Assembly: GCF_014490035.1 (NCBI RefSeq) | Contig: NZ_CP061008.1 | Location: 558,001-622,000 of the forward strand | DNA from: Achromobacter xylosoxidans | GTDB lineage: Bacteria > Pseudomonadota > Gammaproteobacteria > Burkholderiales > Burkholderiaceae_B | Direction: 5' to 3' | DNA length: 64,000 nucleotides | Shown here: piece after piece, positions 25,762-36,748 of the stretch | Layout: the number at the start of each line of letters is the position of its first letter | Numbering within the stretch: the first letter of the stretch is position 1 | The notes under the pieces: model-generated | What the model was told of the DNA's origin: nothing | What the model saw: the letters and a program-made list of their open reading frames with translations, nothing else | Databases searched by the model: none | Made by a program: the position numbers and the translations under genes

Positions 25762-28248
25762 TTACGGCCGCGCGGGCGTGTCGGTCACCAGCCGGATCCA
25801 GTTCTGCACGAAGCGCGAATGGCGGCGCTGGTCCAGGCCGACCAGCAGGGCGGGGCTCAGCACCACTGGCTGCACGATGCCCTGGGAGCGCGCCAGCACC
25901 GCTTCGGAGGTCCAGCGCCCGGGGGTGTCCTCCATGATGGAACCCAGCGCGGCATGGCTGGACGCCACCTGCTGGCCGGCCGGAGACAGCAGCCAGTCCA
26001 CCAGCGCGCGGCCCAGTTCCGGGCTGGGCGCGGTGCGCGCGATCAGCACCGAGCGCGCCAGCACCAGCACGTAGTCCTGCGGAAAGACCACGCCGATGGG
26101 CGCGCCCGCCGCCTGTCGCGACAGCGCGTAGGAGCCGAGGATGTTGTAGCCGATGTCGATCTGGTCGCTCTCGATGGCGTCCAGGATCTCGGCGCTGGTG
26201 GCCGACAGGCGCACGCCAGCCTGGCCCATGGCGTTGGCCAGCCCCCAGAAGTTCGACGACACCAGCTCGTCCTGTTCGGCCAGCAGATAGCCCACGCTGC
26301 TGGTCGCGATGTCATAGGTGCCGATGCGGCCGCGCAGCTTCGCGGCGTCGCGTTCCAGCAGGCGCAGCAGGTCCTGGCGCGAGCGCGGCACGGTGGCTTC
26401 GGTATAGCGCTTGGGGTTGTAGACGATGACGGCCGGCTCGAAGGTGAAACCGTAGACCTCGTGGCGCCAGATGGCCCAGGAGGGCAGCTTGGCGGCATAG
26501 GGCGAGGAATAGCTCATCGCATAGCCGTCGTTGGCCAGCCGGATCTGCAGGTCCGAGGCCGAACTCATCAGCACGTCCACATCCTTCAACTGCCCGGCGA
26601 TGGCGGCTTCGTAGAGTTCGCGGCTGCCCATCTCGCGGTACACCACGGTGACGTCCGGCCGTTGCGACTGGAAGCCCTGGATCAGCGGCGCGACCACCGG
26701 CGTATCCGTGGGGCCGGCGATGGTCAGGACGCGGGACGTGGGCTGCGGCGCGGGGTAGCGGGTGACGATTGCCGCGATGTCGGCGGCGCGTACCTCGGCG
26801 GGGGCCGAGGCCAGCAGCAGGCCCGCCATGCACAACGCGCCCAGGCAGGCGGCTGCCGCGCGTCCCGGCGCGGAACGCGCCAGCGGCAGGATCACGCGCG
26901 CCGTCAGGCCGCCGCCCGGACGGTCTTGCAGCCAGAGCGAACCGCCGTGGGCGGCAGCCACCGAGCGCACGATGGACAGCCCCAGCCCCGACCCAGGCTG
27001 TGTTTCGCCGGCGCGGCCGCGGGTGAAACGCTGCTGCACGGCGTCCTTTTCGTCGTCGGCCACGCCCGGCCCGCGGTCCGACACGGTGAGCGCAACGCGA
27101 AAGCCCGCCACAGGCGTGGCCTGGATGTCCACGGGGCCGTCGGGCGCATAGCGCAGGGCGTTGTCCACCAGGTTGCGCAGCATCTCGCGCAAGGCGACGC
27201 GGTCGCCGGCGATGCGGGCGCGGCGGACCTCGGGCGCGATCTCGATGCGCAGCCGCTGCGTTTCCAGCGGACCGATGCGGCGGCGCGTTTCGTTGACGGT
27301 CTCGGCCACGCCCACCAGCGTGCGCGATCCCTTGCCCAGGCGGTGCGTGATGGTGGCGTCCATCAGCAGCTGGTTGATCAACTGGCTGGCATGGGTGGCG
27401 TTCAGATGGATGCGTTCGAGGCGCGCGTGCAGCCTCTGCTGATCGGTTTCCTCCAGGGCGACTTCGGCTTGAGCGCGCAGCGAGGCCAGCGGCGTACGGA
27501 CCTGGTGGGCGGCGTCCGCCACCAGGGTGTTGAGCGTACCCATGACGCCGGACAGGCGCTGCATGAAGGCGTTCAGCGCTTCGACCAGCCGCCGCACTTC
27601 GCGCGGCACGGGCGTCACCAGCGGCGCCAGGTCGTCGGGCGCGCGGCTGCGCAACTCGCGCTCCACCACCGCCAGCGGCGCGAAGGCCCGCTGCACGCCG
27701 AACCACAGCAGGCCCAGCGCCACCAGGGACACCACCACCAGCGGCAGCGCGGTACGTCCCAGGATCTCGTCGGCCAGCGCTTCGCGCGACCCCAGCGTCT
27801 CGGCCACGCGCACCGTGACCCAGCCGGCATGTTGGCTGGCGGACACCAGCCGGCCCACGGTGGCGACGCGGACAGGTTCGTCGTGATAGCGCAGATAGGC
27901 GAACACCGGCGTGGCCGACTGCGCCAGGGGCATGCCGGGCGCCAGGTCGTCATAGCCGGTGATGAGGCGGCCGTTCGAGGTGCGGGCTTCGTAGAACACC
28001 CGCTCGCCGCCGGACAGCATGGCCAGCGAGGACACCGGCGGTTCGACGGTGACGTTGTTGTCTTCGATCTGCACCGAGCCGGCAATGGTCAGCGCCGAGG
28101 CCGCCAGCAGCCGGTCGAAAGCCTGTTCCGCCGCGCGCTGCGCGTAGCCGCGCAGGAAGAACACCAGCCCGATCAGCGCGCAGGCCAGCAGCAGCACCCC
28201 CAGCGCCAAGACGCGGCGGCGGATGGAAAAGTTCTCAGGGTTCTTCAT
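25762..28248 (-). CDS. Sensor histidine kinase fused to a C-terminal solute-binding domain
   Basis: 828 residues in one uninterrupted frame. TM1 is about 11-33; a periplasmic 2CSK_N/TctE-like sensor spans 34-165; TM2 is about 166-185; then HAMP-like linker, dimerisation helix with phospho-acceptor His248 in AAHQVRTPL, N box LRNLVDNALRYAPDG, G1 DRGPGV (about 391) and G2 GSGLGLSIV (about 420). After the ATPase domain a hydrophobic segment at 465-482 ends AEVRA-AD, resembling a signal peptide. Residues 500-828 are a solute-binding domain sharing TYDI, VGYLLAEQD and IGYNILGSYA with the receptor encoded next. It overlaps the response-regulator gene by 14 bases. Confidence 0.9.
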   Translation of the reverse strand: MKNPENFSIRRRVLALGVLLLACALIGLVFFLRGYAQRAAEQAFDRLLAASALTIAGSVQIEDNNVTVEPPVSSLAMLSGGERVFYEARTSNGRLITGYDDLAPGMPLAQSATPVFAYLRYHDEPVRVATVGRLVSASQHAGWVTVRVAETLGSREALADEILGRTALPLVVVSLVALGLLWFGVQRAFAPLAVVERELRSRAPDDLAPLVTPVPREVRRLVEALNAFMQRLSGVMGTLNTLVADAAHQVRTPLASLRAQAEVALEETDQQRLHARLERIHLNATHASQLINQLLMDATITHRLGKGSRTLVGVAETVNETRRRIGPLETQRLRIEIAPEVRRARIAGDRVALREMLRNLVDNALRYAPDGPVDIQATPVAGFRVALTVSDRGPGVADDEKDAVQQRFTRGRAGETQPGSGLGLSIVRSVAAAHGGSLWLQDRPGGGLTARVILPLARSAPGRAAAACLGALCMAGLLLASAPAEVRAADIAAIVTRYPAPQPTSRVLTIAGPTDTPVVAPLIQGFQSQRPDVTVVYREMGSRELYEAAIAGQLKDVDVLMSSASDLQIRLANDGYAMSYSSPYAAKLPSWAIWRHEVYGFTFEPAVIVYNPKRYTEATVPRSRQDLLRLLERDAAKLRGRIGTYDIATSSVGYLLAEQDELVSSNFWGLANAMGQAGVRLSATSAEILDAIESDQIDIGYNILGSYALSRQAAGAPIGVVFPQDYVLVLARSVLIARTAPSPELGRALVDWLLSPAGQQVASSHAALGSIMEDTPGRWTSEAVLARSQGIVQPVVLSPALLVGLDQRRHSRFVQNWIRLVTDTPARP

Positions 28249-28906
28249 GGCTGCGGGCCTGATAGCCGACGCCGCGCACGGTGACGATATCGATCGAGGC
28301 GCCCGTCAGCTTCTTGCGCAGCCGCGATATCAGCAGCTCCAGCGCATTGAGGGTGCCGTCGTCCAGGTCGAAGAGCTGGTTCATCAGCCGTTCCTTGGCG
28401 ACGGTCTGGCCCAGCTTGCCTAGCAGGATCTCCAGCAGCCGGAATTCACGCCGCCCCAGCTCCAGCGGCGCGCCGGCCACGCTGACATTGCGGTTGGCAA
28501 GGTCCAGGCTGAGGTTGCCGTAGACGGTGACGCTGCTGGTCTGGCCAGCGGGGCGGCGCATCAGCGCCCGCAGCCGGGCTTCAAGTTCGCGCAGATCGAA
28601 GGGCTTGACCAGATAGTCGTCGGCGCCCAGGTCCAGCATGTCGATCTTGTCTTCGATTTCGGCGCGCGCGGTCATGACCAGCACGGGGGCTTCCAGCCCG
28701 GCGGCGCGCAGTTCGCGGATGACGGTGAAACCATCTTTGCCGGGCAGATTGATGTCCAGCACCAGGGCATCCCAGGTCTCGTCCAAGCCCCAACGCAGCG
28801 CCGCCACGCCGTCGCGCACCCATTGCACGCTATGGCCGGCAAAACGCAGCTTGCTTTCCACGGCATCGCCGAGATCGAGATTGTCCTCGACCAGCAAAAT
28901 GCGCAT
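28235..28906 (-). CDS. OmpR-family response regulator (TctD-like)
   Basis: 223 residues. Receiver domain 1-115 with acidic pocket ED (7-8), phospho-acceptor Asp51 in LVLDINLPG, Thr in VLVMTAR and Lys in YLVKPFD. A winged-helix DNA-binding domain follows at about 125-220 (LGRREFRLLEILL, then LISRLRKKL, then VRGVGYQA). It is the first gene of the minus-strand set and the cognate partner of the fused kinase. It probably controls the downstream importer; no repeat operator was recognised upstream of the receptor gene. Confidence 0.95.
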   Translation of the reverse strand: MRILLVEDNLDLGDAVESKLRFAGHSVQWVRDGVAALRWGLDETWDALVLDINLPGKDGFTVIRELRAAGLEAPVLVMTARAEIEDKIDMLDLGADDYLVKPFDLRELEARLRALMRRPAGQTSSVTVYGNLSLDLANRNVSVAGAPLELGRREFRLLEILLGKLGQTVAKERLMNQLFDLDDGTLNALELLISRLRKKLTGASIDIVTVRGVGYQARSHEEP

Positions 28907-29126
28907 GTGTTGCCTCCGTGTCTTTTGTTGCTTTCGGGGGGAGTTTATAGGGCTGTGGAGGTTCTGTGGGTCTTGATGCGGGCGCGGGCTTGGTTCTTAA
29001 GACGCCTGTCGCGTCGGCGGCCTGCGCCCCGCAGGCCGCCGACGCGACAGGCTCTGCCGGATGAATCTTCACGGGCGCTGGGACGGCCGGCGTGCTTGGC
29101 GTTCTGGCCACGGGCGGTGGGAAGTT
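28907..29126. other. Gene-free stretch upstream of repeat copy B
   Basis: About 220 bases between the response-regulator start and repeat copy B. It holds a long perfect hairpin (29004-29052) and otherwise no gene, repeat arm or convincing promoter hexamer pair. The left arm found in copy A is absent here. Confidence 0.6.
29004..29052. repeat. Perfect 23-bp inverted repeat with 3-base loop
   Basis: The arm GCCTGTCGCGTCGGCGGCCT plus GCG is followed by CCC and its exact complement. It sits 98 bases upstream of the response-regulator start and just left of copy B. No T-tract follows, so it may be a strong RNA stem or cruciform instead of a standard terminator. Confidence 0.75.
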
Positions 29127-29738
29127 GGCGTGTCTTGCGGGGCCCGCCCCAGGCCGGCCGCGCGGGCGGCCTTTTGGGGCTTACGCGGTGTCTTGCGTGG
29201 CGTGATGACGCTGCGCGCTGTTGGGGAGTGCAACTGGTGGTTGGTGAATTTTGGTACGTAGGGCGCCGAAGCAGGTCGGTAGGCCAACAATCGTCATTTC
29301 AACCCCAGTGCCGGATGGGTGGCGCGCGTGACGGTCGGCATGCGCAAGCGGTTCGCCATCGCGCGCCACCCATCACCGCCCATCCCCCATGAGCTGGCGA
29401 CCATTAGTCAACGGCTCACCGCATTCGCGCAAGCGAACACAATTGAAATTCAAGGAATCACGTATGCCATTCTCGGCCGCCCGCGCGGCCGAGAATGGCG
29501 GGCAATACAAGAGTCGTCCCAGACCACGGCTCTAGCAGCGCACCAAACCAAGATTCAAGTAGCCCGTCGGTGCGGGCGCCTGAGTGGCGGGCAACCTCGA
29601 TGCGCCCGAGGGAATCTGAAGGGAAGGCCGCAGGCCTGGACGAAGATGACGAAGGGGAAGTCCGGAGCGAAGGCTCCGGACCGCAATCGTGGGCGCCCGC
29701 CACTCAGGCGTCCGCACCGACGGGCGGCCTACGAAGCA
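29127..29738. repeat. Palindromic intergenic element, copy B
   Basis: 612 bp, direct repeat of 16120-16715 with one 16-base length difference near 29217-29240 and scattered substitutions. It contains the same 15-bp inverted repeat (29314-29328 with 29360-29374), the long stem-loop (29466-29499) and one arm with its core (29577-29710). It has no copy of the left arm, so it is a truncated version or the left arm was added later in copy A. No protein is supported. Confidence 0.85.
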
Positions 29739-30030
29739 GAGCGGCCTACGAAGCAGAGCGGCCTACGAAGCAGAGCGGCCTACGAAGCAGAGCGGCCTAC
29801 GAAGCAGAGCGGCCTACGAAGCAGAGCGGCCTACGAAGCAGAGCGGCCTACGAAGCAGAGCGGCCTACGAAGCAGAGCGGCCTACGAAGCAGAGCGGCCT
29901 ACGAAGCAGAGCGGCCTACGAAGCAGAGCGGCCTACGAAGCAGAGCGGCCTACGAAGCAGAGCGGCCTACGAAGCAGAGCGGCCTACGAAGCAGAGCGGC
30001 CTACGAAGCAGAGCGGCCGACGAAGCACAG
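29725..30030. repeat. 17-bp tandem repeat, 17 perfect copies plus one diverged
   Basis: The unit CGGCCTACGAAGCAGAG repeats without change from 29725 to 30013, then once more with changes (30014-30030). The first 13 bases are the terminal motif of the adjacent element. Because 17 is not a multiple of 3 and no unit frame has a stop, all three forward frames stay open and encode a 17-residue repeat; this explains spurious long reading frames here. Confidence 0.95.
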
Positions 30031-30101
30031 GACCGGCACCCCGAAACCCTGCCAACGAGAAACCTCGGGCGCACTCAAAACCAGAAAGCTACAAAGCCCG
30101 C

Positions 30102-31614
<1,513 letters not shown>

Positions 31615-31628
<14 letters not shown>

Positions 31629-33069
31629 TTTGTTTAGCGCCGTTCAGGTGTGCCCCGGCCAGAGGGTCGAGGCGTCTAAAGGAGAAGGTCGAAGCCATGC
31701 ACAGCAAGCCGACGACGATGAAGCCCGCGACGACATCGCGGATCGCCAGCGTTTCCGCGCCGCGCAAGGACATGCTGATGTTCAGCGTCACCGCGGCCAC
31801 GCCCACGCCCAGGCTGATGCCCAGTTGCTGCGCCATCGCGGCGAAACTGCTGGCGCGGCTCATCTTGGACGGGGGGATGTCGGCATAGGTTAGCGTATTT
31901 ACCCCGGTGAACTGTAGCGAACGGAAAAAGCCTCCGACCAGCAGGACCGCGATCATCAGCCACACCGGCGTGGCGGGCGTGAAGGCGCCGCAGACCACGA
32001 TGAACGCACCCGCCAGCACGGCGTTCACGGTCAGGACTCGGCGAAAGCCGAAGTGCTTCACGATCGGGGTGGCCACGAACTTCATCAGCAGTGCGCCCGC
32101 GGCGCTGGCGAAAGTGATCAGGCCGGCCGCGAACGGCGTCAGGCCAAAGCCCACCTGCAGCAGCATGGCCAGCAGGAAGGGGGTGGCGCCCACGGCGAAG
32201 CGGCACAGATTGCCGCCCAGCGTGGAGATGGCGAAGGTGGGGATCCGCATCAGCGAGAGGTCGATGATGGGGTGCTCGGTGCGCTTGGCGTGCCAGCCGT
32301 AGAGCAGGCCGCAGACCGTGCCCACCGCGATCAGCCCCAGCAGCATGGACAGCGGCATGACGTCGCGGCCGATGGCCTCGAAACCGCTGACCAGGGCCGC
32401 CAGGCAGATTGAGCTGAGCAGGAAGCCCGGCCAGTCCAGGCGCGGGGCGGCTTCCTCGCGGATCTCCGCGACGTAGCGCAGCACCAGGAAAATTCCCAGG
32501 ACGCCGATAGGGATATTGATCAGGAAGATCCAGTGCCAGGACATATAGGTGACCATGAAGCCGCCCAGCGGCGGTCCGATCACGGGGCCCAGCAGGGCCG
32601 GAATGGAAAGGAAGGACATGGCCTTCAGCAAGTCCTGCTTGGGCACGGTGCGCAGCAGGATGATGCGTCCCACTGGCACCATCATTGCGCCCGCCATCCC
32701 CTGGACGATGCGGGCCAGGACCAGTTGCGGCAGATCCTGGGACAGCGCACAGGCCACCGAGCTGAGCGTGAACAGGCCGATCGCCGCCACGAACACCCGC
32801 CGCGCGCCGTAGCGGTCGGCCGCCCAGCCGCTGACGGGCACGAATACCGCCACCGACAGCAGGTAGGAGGTGATGGCCACGTTCAGCCGCACCGGGGTCG
32901 ACCCCAAGGCGTGGGCCATGGCTGGCAGGGCGGTGGCCACCACGGTGGCGTCCAGCATCTGCATGAACAGCGCACAGCCTACGATGAAGGGAATCATGCG
33001 CGCCGCGCGCGCGGCTTGCTCATTGGAAAGAGGAGCGGGACGGGCTGCTGCTGCGGTTTCTGCGGACAT
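31615..33069 (-). CDS. DHA2-type MFS drug exporter (EmrB/QacA family)
   Basis: 484 residues with about 14 predicted helices. MFS motif A lies between TM2 and TM3 as [13 protein letters not shown], and the DHA family motif C-like [12 protein letters not shown] is in TM5. The N-terminal segment has [15 protein letters not shown], characteristic of EmrB-type pumps. It should export hydrophobic drugs by proton antiport. No membrane-fusion partner (EmrA) is adjacent. It is the first gene of a two-gene unit with glpK and divergent from the DUF3460 gene. Confidence 0.92.
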
Positions 33070-33167
33070 GGCGGGCGGGGGCGATGGGTGCCGCGAGATT
33101 GTAACGCCGGGGGGTGGGCCGCCGTGAAGTAAACTCCCTACATCCGAAACCCATTGAAATTGGTGCC

Positions 33168-33356
33168 ATGGCGACCAACTACGAATCCGAGATCACCCTT
33201 TTCCTGAAGGACTACAAGAAATCGCATCCTGGCACCGAAGAGCGCCAGCGCGAGGGCCGCGCCCGCCTTTGGGACAAACCGCAGGACTCGGAGCTGCTGG
33301 AAGGCTTCCGCGCGGCCCGTGTGCCGCAAAAGCCGTACGTCTACCAGGCCGACTGA
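33168..33356 (+). CDS. DUF3460 family small protein
   Basis: 62 residues from the ATG at 33168. It matches the DUF3460 pattern: YESEITLFLKDYKKSHPGTEERQ, then GRARLWDKP and VPQKPYVYQ at the end. It is charged, soluble and of unknown function. It lies 16 bases before scpA on the same strand, a placement typical of Burkholderiales and consistent with co-transcription. Confidence 0.9.
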   Translation: MATNYESEITLFLKDYKKSHPGTEERQREGRARLWDKPQDSELLEGFRAARVPQKPYVYQAD

Positions 33357-33372
33357 GCCCATTGCGGCAATC

Positions 33373-34263
33373 ATGGCCCAAAACGCTTCCGTCCCGGGCG
33401 ACGCCCTGGCCGCGCTAGTGGAACCGCCCGTCGACAGCACCCCTGACACGATCGACAGCGTGGCGTTCGCGCGCCTGTATGGCGAGCCGCTGTTCCAGAT
33501 GCCCACGGACCTGTACATCCCGCCGGATGCGCTGGAAGTGTTCCTGGAAGCGTTTGAAGGGCCGCTGGACCTGCTGCTCTACCTGATCCGCAAACAGAAC
33601 TTCAACGTGCTGGACATCCCCATGGCGGATGTCACGCGGCAGTATCTGTCGTATGTGGAGCAGATCCGCATCCACAATCTGGAGCTGGCCGCCGAGTACC
33701 TGCTGATGGCGGCGATGCTCATCGAGATCAAGTCGCGCATGCTGCTGCCGGTCAAGAAGACCGACACCGGCGAAGAGCCGGAAGATCCGCGCGCCGAACT
33801 CGTGCGCCGCCTGCTCGAATACGAGCAGATGAAGCTGGCCGCCCAGAAGCTGGACGCGATGCCGCAGCTGGGCCGCGACTTCGTCAGCAGCCAGGCGGTG
33901 GCCGACCTGAGCGTGGAGCGCATGCTGCCCGAGGTCAGCGTGGACGACCTGCGCGCGGCCTGGGCCGACATCATGAAGCGGGCCAAGCTGAACCAGCACC
34001 ATCACATCACGCGCGAACAGCTGTCCGTGCGCGATCACATGACGCACATCCTGCGGCGCCTGAACGACGTGCGTTTCATGGAATTCGGCGACCTGTTCAT
34101 GGAACGCGTGCGCGAAGGCGCGCCCGCGGCGGTGGTCGTCGTGCATTTCATCGCCATGCTGGAACTGGCGCGCGAGTCCTTGCTGGAAATTACGCAGGCC
34201 GAGCCCTATGCTCCCATCTATGTGCGCCTGGCCTACACCAGCGTGGCGGCGGTCGCGGCCTGA
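33373..34263 (+). CDS. scpA: Segregation and condensation protein A (kleisin)
   Basis: 296 residues from the ATG at 33373. The ScpA core begins near 55 with FEGPLDLLLYLIRKQNFNVLDIPMADVTRQYLSY in shortened form (EAFEGPLDLLLYLI), followed by AAEYLLMAAMLIEIKSRMLLP and the C-terminal winged helix. It bridges SMC heads with ScpB in chromosome condensation. An extra about 50-residue N-terminal tail precedes the core. scpB is not adjacent. It is followed by panC. Confidence 0.95.
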   Translation: MAQNASVPGDALAALVEPPVDSTPDTIDSVAFARLYGEPLFQMPTDLYIPPDALEVFLEAFEGPLDLLLYLIRKQNFNVLDIPMADVTRQYLSYVEQIRIHNLELAAEYLLMAAMLIEIKSRMLLPVKKTDTGEEPEDPRAELVRRLLEYEQMKLAAQKLDAMPQLGRDFVSSQAVADLSVERMLPEVSVDDLRAAWADIMKRAKLNQHHHITREQLSVRDHMTHILRRLNDVRFMEFGDLFMERVREGAPAAVVVVHFIAMLELARESLLEITQAEPYAPIYVRLAYTSVAAVAA

Positions 34264-34269
34264 TCCTGA

Positions 34270-35154
<885 letters not shown>

Positions 35155-35168
35155 CGCGGCAAGGCCCC

Positions 35169-35193
35169 AGGGGTGGCGTTCATGTCCACCCCT
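35169..35193 (+). terminator. Hairpin after panC
   Basis: AGGGGTGG pairs with CCACCCCT across a 9-base loop, 15 bases past the panC stop. The sequence after the stem is GAAAGAATT, with no T-run, so it is a weak intrinsic-terminator candidate. Confidence 0.45.
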
Positions 35194-35270
35194 GAAAGAA
35201 TTACCAGCTTACGTCGTGACGGGCGGCGGATCAGACTCGGCGCAATCCTACATTGCAAGCGAGCCGCCCC

Positions 35271-35687
35271 ATGCAAGCTCCCCGTCCCGACCTGGAAGCC
35301 GTTCTTTCCTCTCTCACGCCGCGCGAACGGCAAATCGTCACCTACGTGGCCGCCGGCCGTCCCAACAAGGTCATCGCCATAGACCTGGGCATTTCGTTGC
35401 GCACCGTAGAAGCCCATCGTTCCCGCATTTTCACCAAGCTGCAAGTCCGCAATGCCATGCAACTGGCCTGCCGGCTTTGCGAACACGGACGTTCCGGCGC
35501 CTCGCCCGTGCCTGGCGCGGCCGGACCGGACCGCGCGCATGCACTGATTCCGATGCCTCGGAAGCTCATCGACAGTCCGAGCTACACGCTGCATGAGCCG
35601 CCAGGGCCGGAGTATCACCGATGTCTGGCAAGTCCCGCGTCACTGCGTGCCGATTCCGGTGTAGATCCGGATCCCGATGCCGGGTAG
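35271..35687 (+). CDS. Stand-alone LuxR/FixJ-type HTH protein
   Basis: 138 residues from the ATG at 35271; TTG at 35253 is an alternative. Residues about 14-70 are a complete GerE-type helix-turn-helix: LTPRERQIVTYVAAGRPNKVIA, LGISLRTVEAHRSRI and FTKLQVRNAMQLA. There is no receiver, PAS or autoinducer domain before it, and about 65 low-complexity residues follow. It resembles the output domain of a FixJ-type regulator that has lost or never had its input domain. The target is unknown. It has its own start after panC and may be expressed separately. Confidence 0.75.
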   Translation: MQAPRPDLEAVLSSLTPRERQIVTYVAAGRPNKVIAIDLGISLRTVEAHRSRIFTKLQVRNAMQLACRLCEHGRSGASPVPGAAGPDRAHALIPMPRKLIDSPSYTLHEPPGPEYHRCLASPASLRADSGVDPDPDAG

Positions 35688-35697
35688 CCCAAAAGCA

Positions 35698-35732
35698 CCA
35701 GGCCCGGCGAACGAGATGTCCGTCGGGCCTGG
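35698..35732. terminator. Hairpin between convergent genes
   Basis: CCAGGCCCG pairs with CGGGCCTGG around a 17-base loop, in the gap between the LuxR-type gene and the convergent lipoprotein gene. It could end both transcripts; no T-tract. Confidence 0.45.
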
Positions 35733-35774
35733 GGGTAGAGGCTGCGTGGCGGCGTATTCAGCCGCCGCCGGTCT

Positions 35775-36554
35775 TCAAGGGCACTTGGGCGCTGCCGCCT
35801 TGGCCAGTTCGTCGATCGGGTCCAGATCCGGCTGGCGGGTCAGGTTGTAGTTCAGGTTGGGCGTCTGGCCATCGATGGAACGCACGCGCAGCACGTTGTT
35901 GGCTGCAACCACGAATTCCGCGCGGCCGTTGCCCTGGCTGTCCATCAGGATGACGCGCGGCGGGCGTTCTTCGGTGGCGTCCCAGCAGCCTTGCTCGGTG
36001 ACCGGCGGGCCTTTCTTGGGATCGTTTTCCAGGTAGGCCACGCGGCCGCGCCAACGGCCATTGGGCGCCAGCGTCAGCGTCACGCGCTGCGCGGTGCACT
36101 GCATGGCGGGCGAGAAGCAAGGCAGGGTGCCCATGTAGGTTTGCGGTTGCGGCACCAGGCTATGCACGGCTGCGCTGGGCGCGGCCGGGTTGGCGGCGAC
36201 GGGAGCGCTCGCGGCCGATGCCGTCGTTGCCGTGTGTTCGGTTTCCGCCGGAACGGCCTGGCCGTCTTCCGTGGTCTGGCCGCCTGCAGCCTGTGCGGCT
36301 TGATTCTGATTCTTGCGGGGAGCGTCCGGCTTGAGGGCGATCTGCACTTGCGACGGGGCGCGGATGATGCTGCGGTATCCCGCGCCCGACCCCTGGTACT
36401 GGGCGTCGGTCACGGTGCTTTCGGCGGGCGGGTCGTAATAGCCTTCGGTTTTCTGTTGGGCACAGCCGGCTGCGCCCAGCACGGTGCCTGCGAGCAGCAA
36501 CCCCATGACGCTGAGTTTGCGGGAGCGGGTACCGATTTCTACGCGCGCGGTCAT
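35775..36554 (-). CDS. Lipoprotein with NlpE-like C-terminal domain
   Basis: 259 residues. The lipoprotein signal ends LGAAGC with the acylated Cys31. Residues about 75-135 are a Gln/Ala/Thr-rich linker. From about 140 an NlpE-like barrel follows: TYMGTLPCFSPAMQCTAQRVTLTLAPNGRWRGRVAY in parts, then GCWDATEERPPRVIL. In NlpE the matching segment reads GTLPCADC and senses surface contact and copper through Cpx; here the cysteines are spaced PCFSPAMQC. It is probably anchored in the outer membrane. It is divergent from the prepilin peptidase gene. Function unproven. Confidence 0.7.
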   Translation of the reverse strand: MTARVEIGTRSRKLSVMGLLLAGTVLGAAGCAQQKTEGYYDPPAESTVTDAQYQGSGAGYRSIIRAPSQVQIALKPDAPRKNQNQAAQAAGGQTTEDGQAVPAETEHTATTASAASAPVAANPAAPSAAVHSLVPQPQTYMGTLPCFSPAMQCTAQRVTLTLAPNGRWRGRVAYLENDPKKGPPVTEQGCWDATEERPPRVILMDSQGNGRAEFVVAANNVLRVRSIDGQTPNLNYNLTRQPDLDPIDELAKAAAPKCP

Positions 36555-36748
36555 GGCAGCTTATCCGTGTGGTGAGTCTGTCTCCGATTTTACGCACTTA
36601 TGCGAAGATTCGATACGTTCCCCTTAGCCGCACTTGGGCATCCTCAACACTTTATGCACTATTTACGACACGGCCGCCGCCAGCTTGCCCCGCGCACTGC
36701 CGCCAGCTCCTGGCGCGGCGCCGCTGCGTCCCGGTGCCGCGCGGTCGG

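Noticed and set aside
29725..30030. Possible CRISPR array
   Set aside because: Units are contiguous 17-mers with no unique spacers and no cas genes are present.
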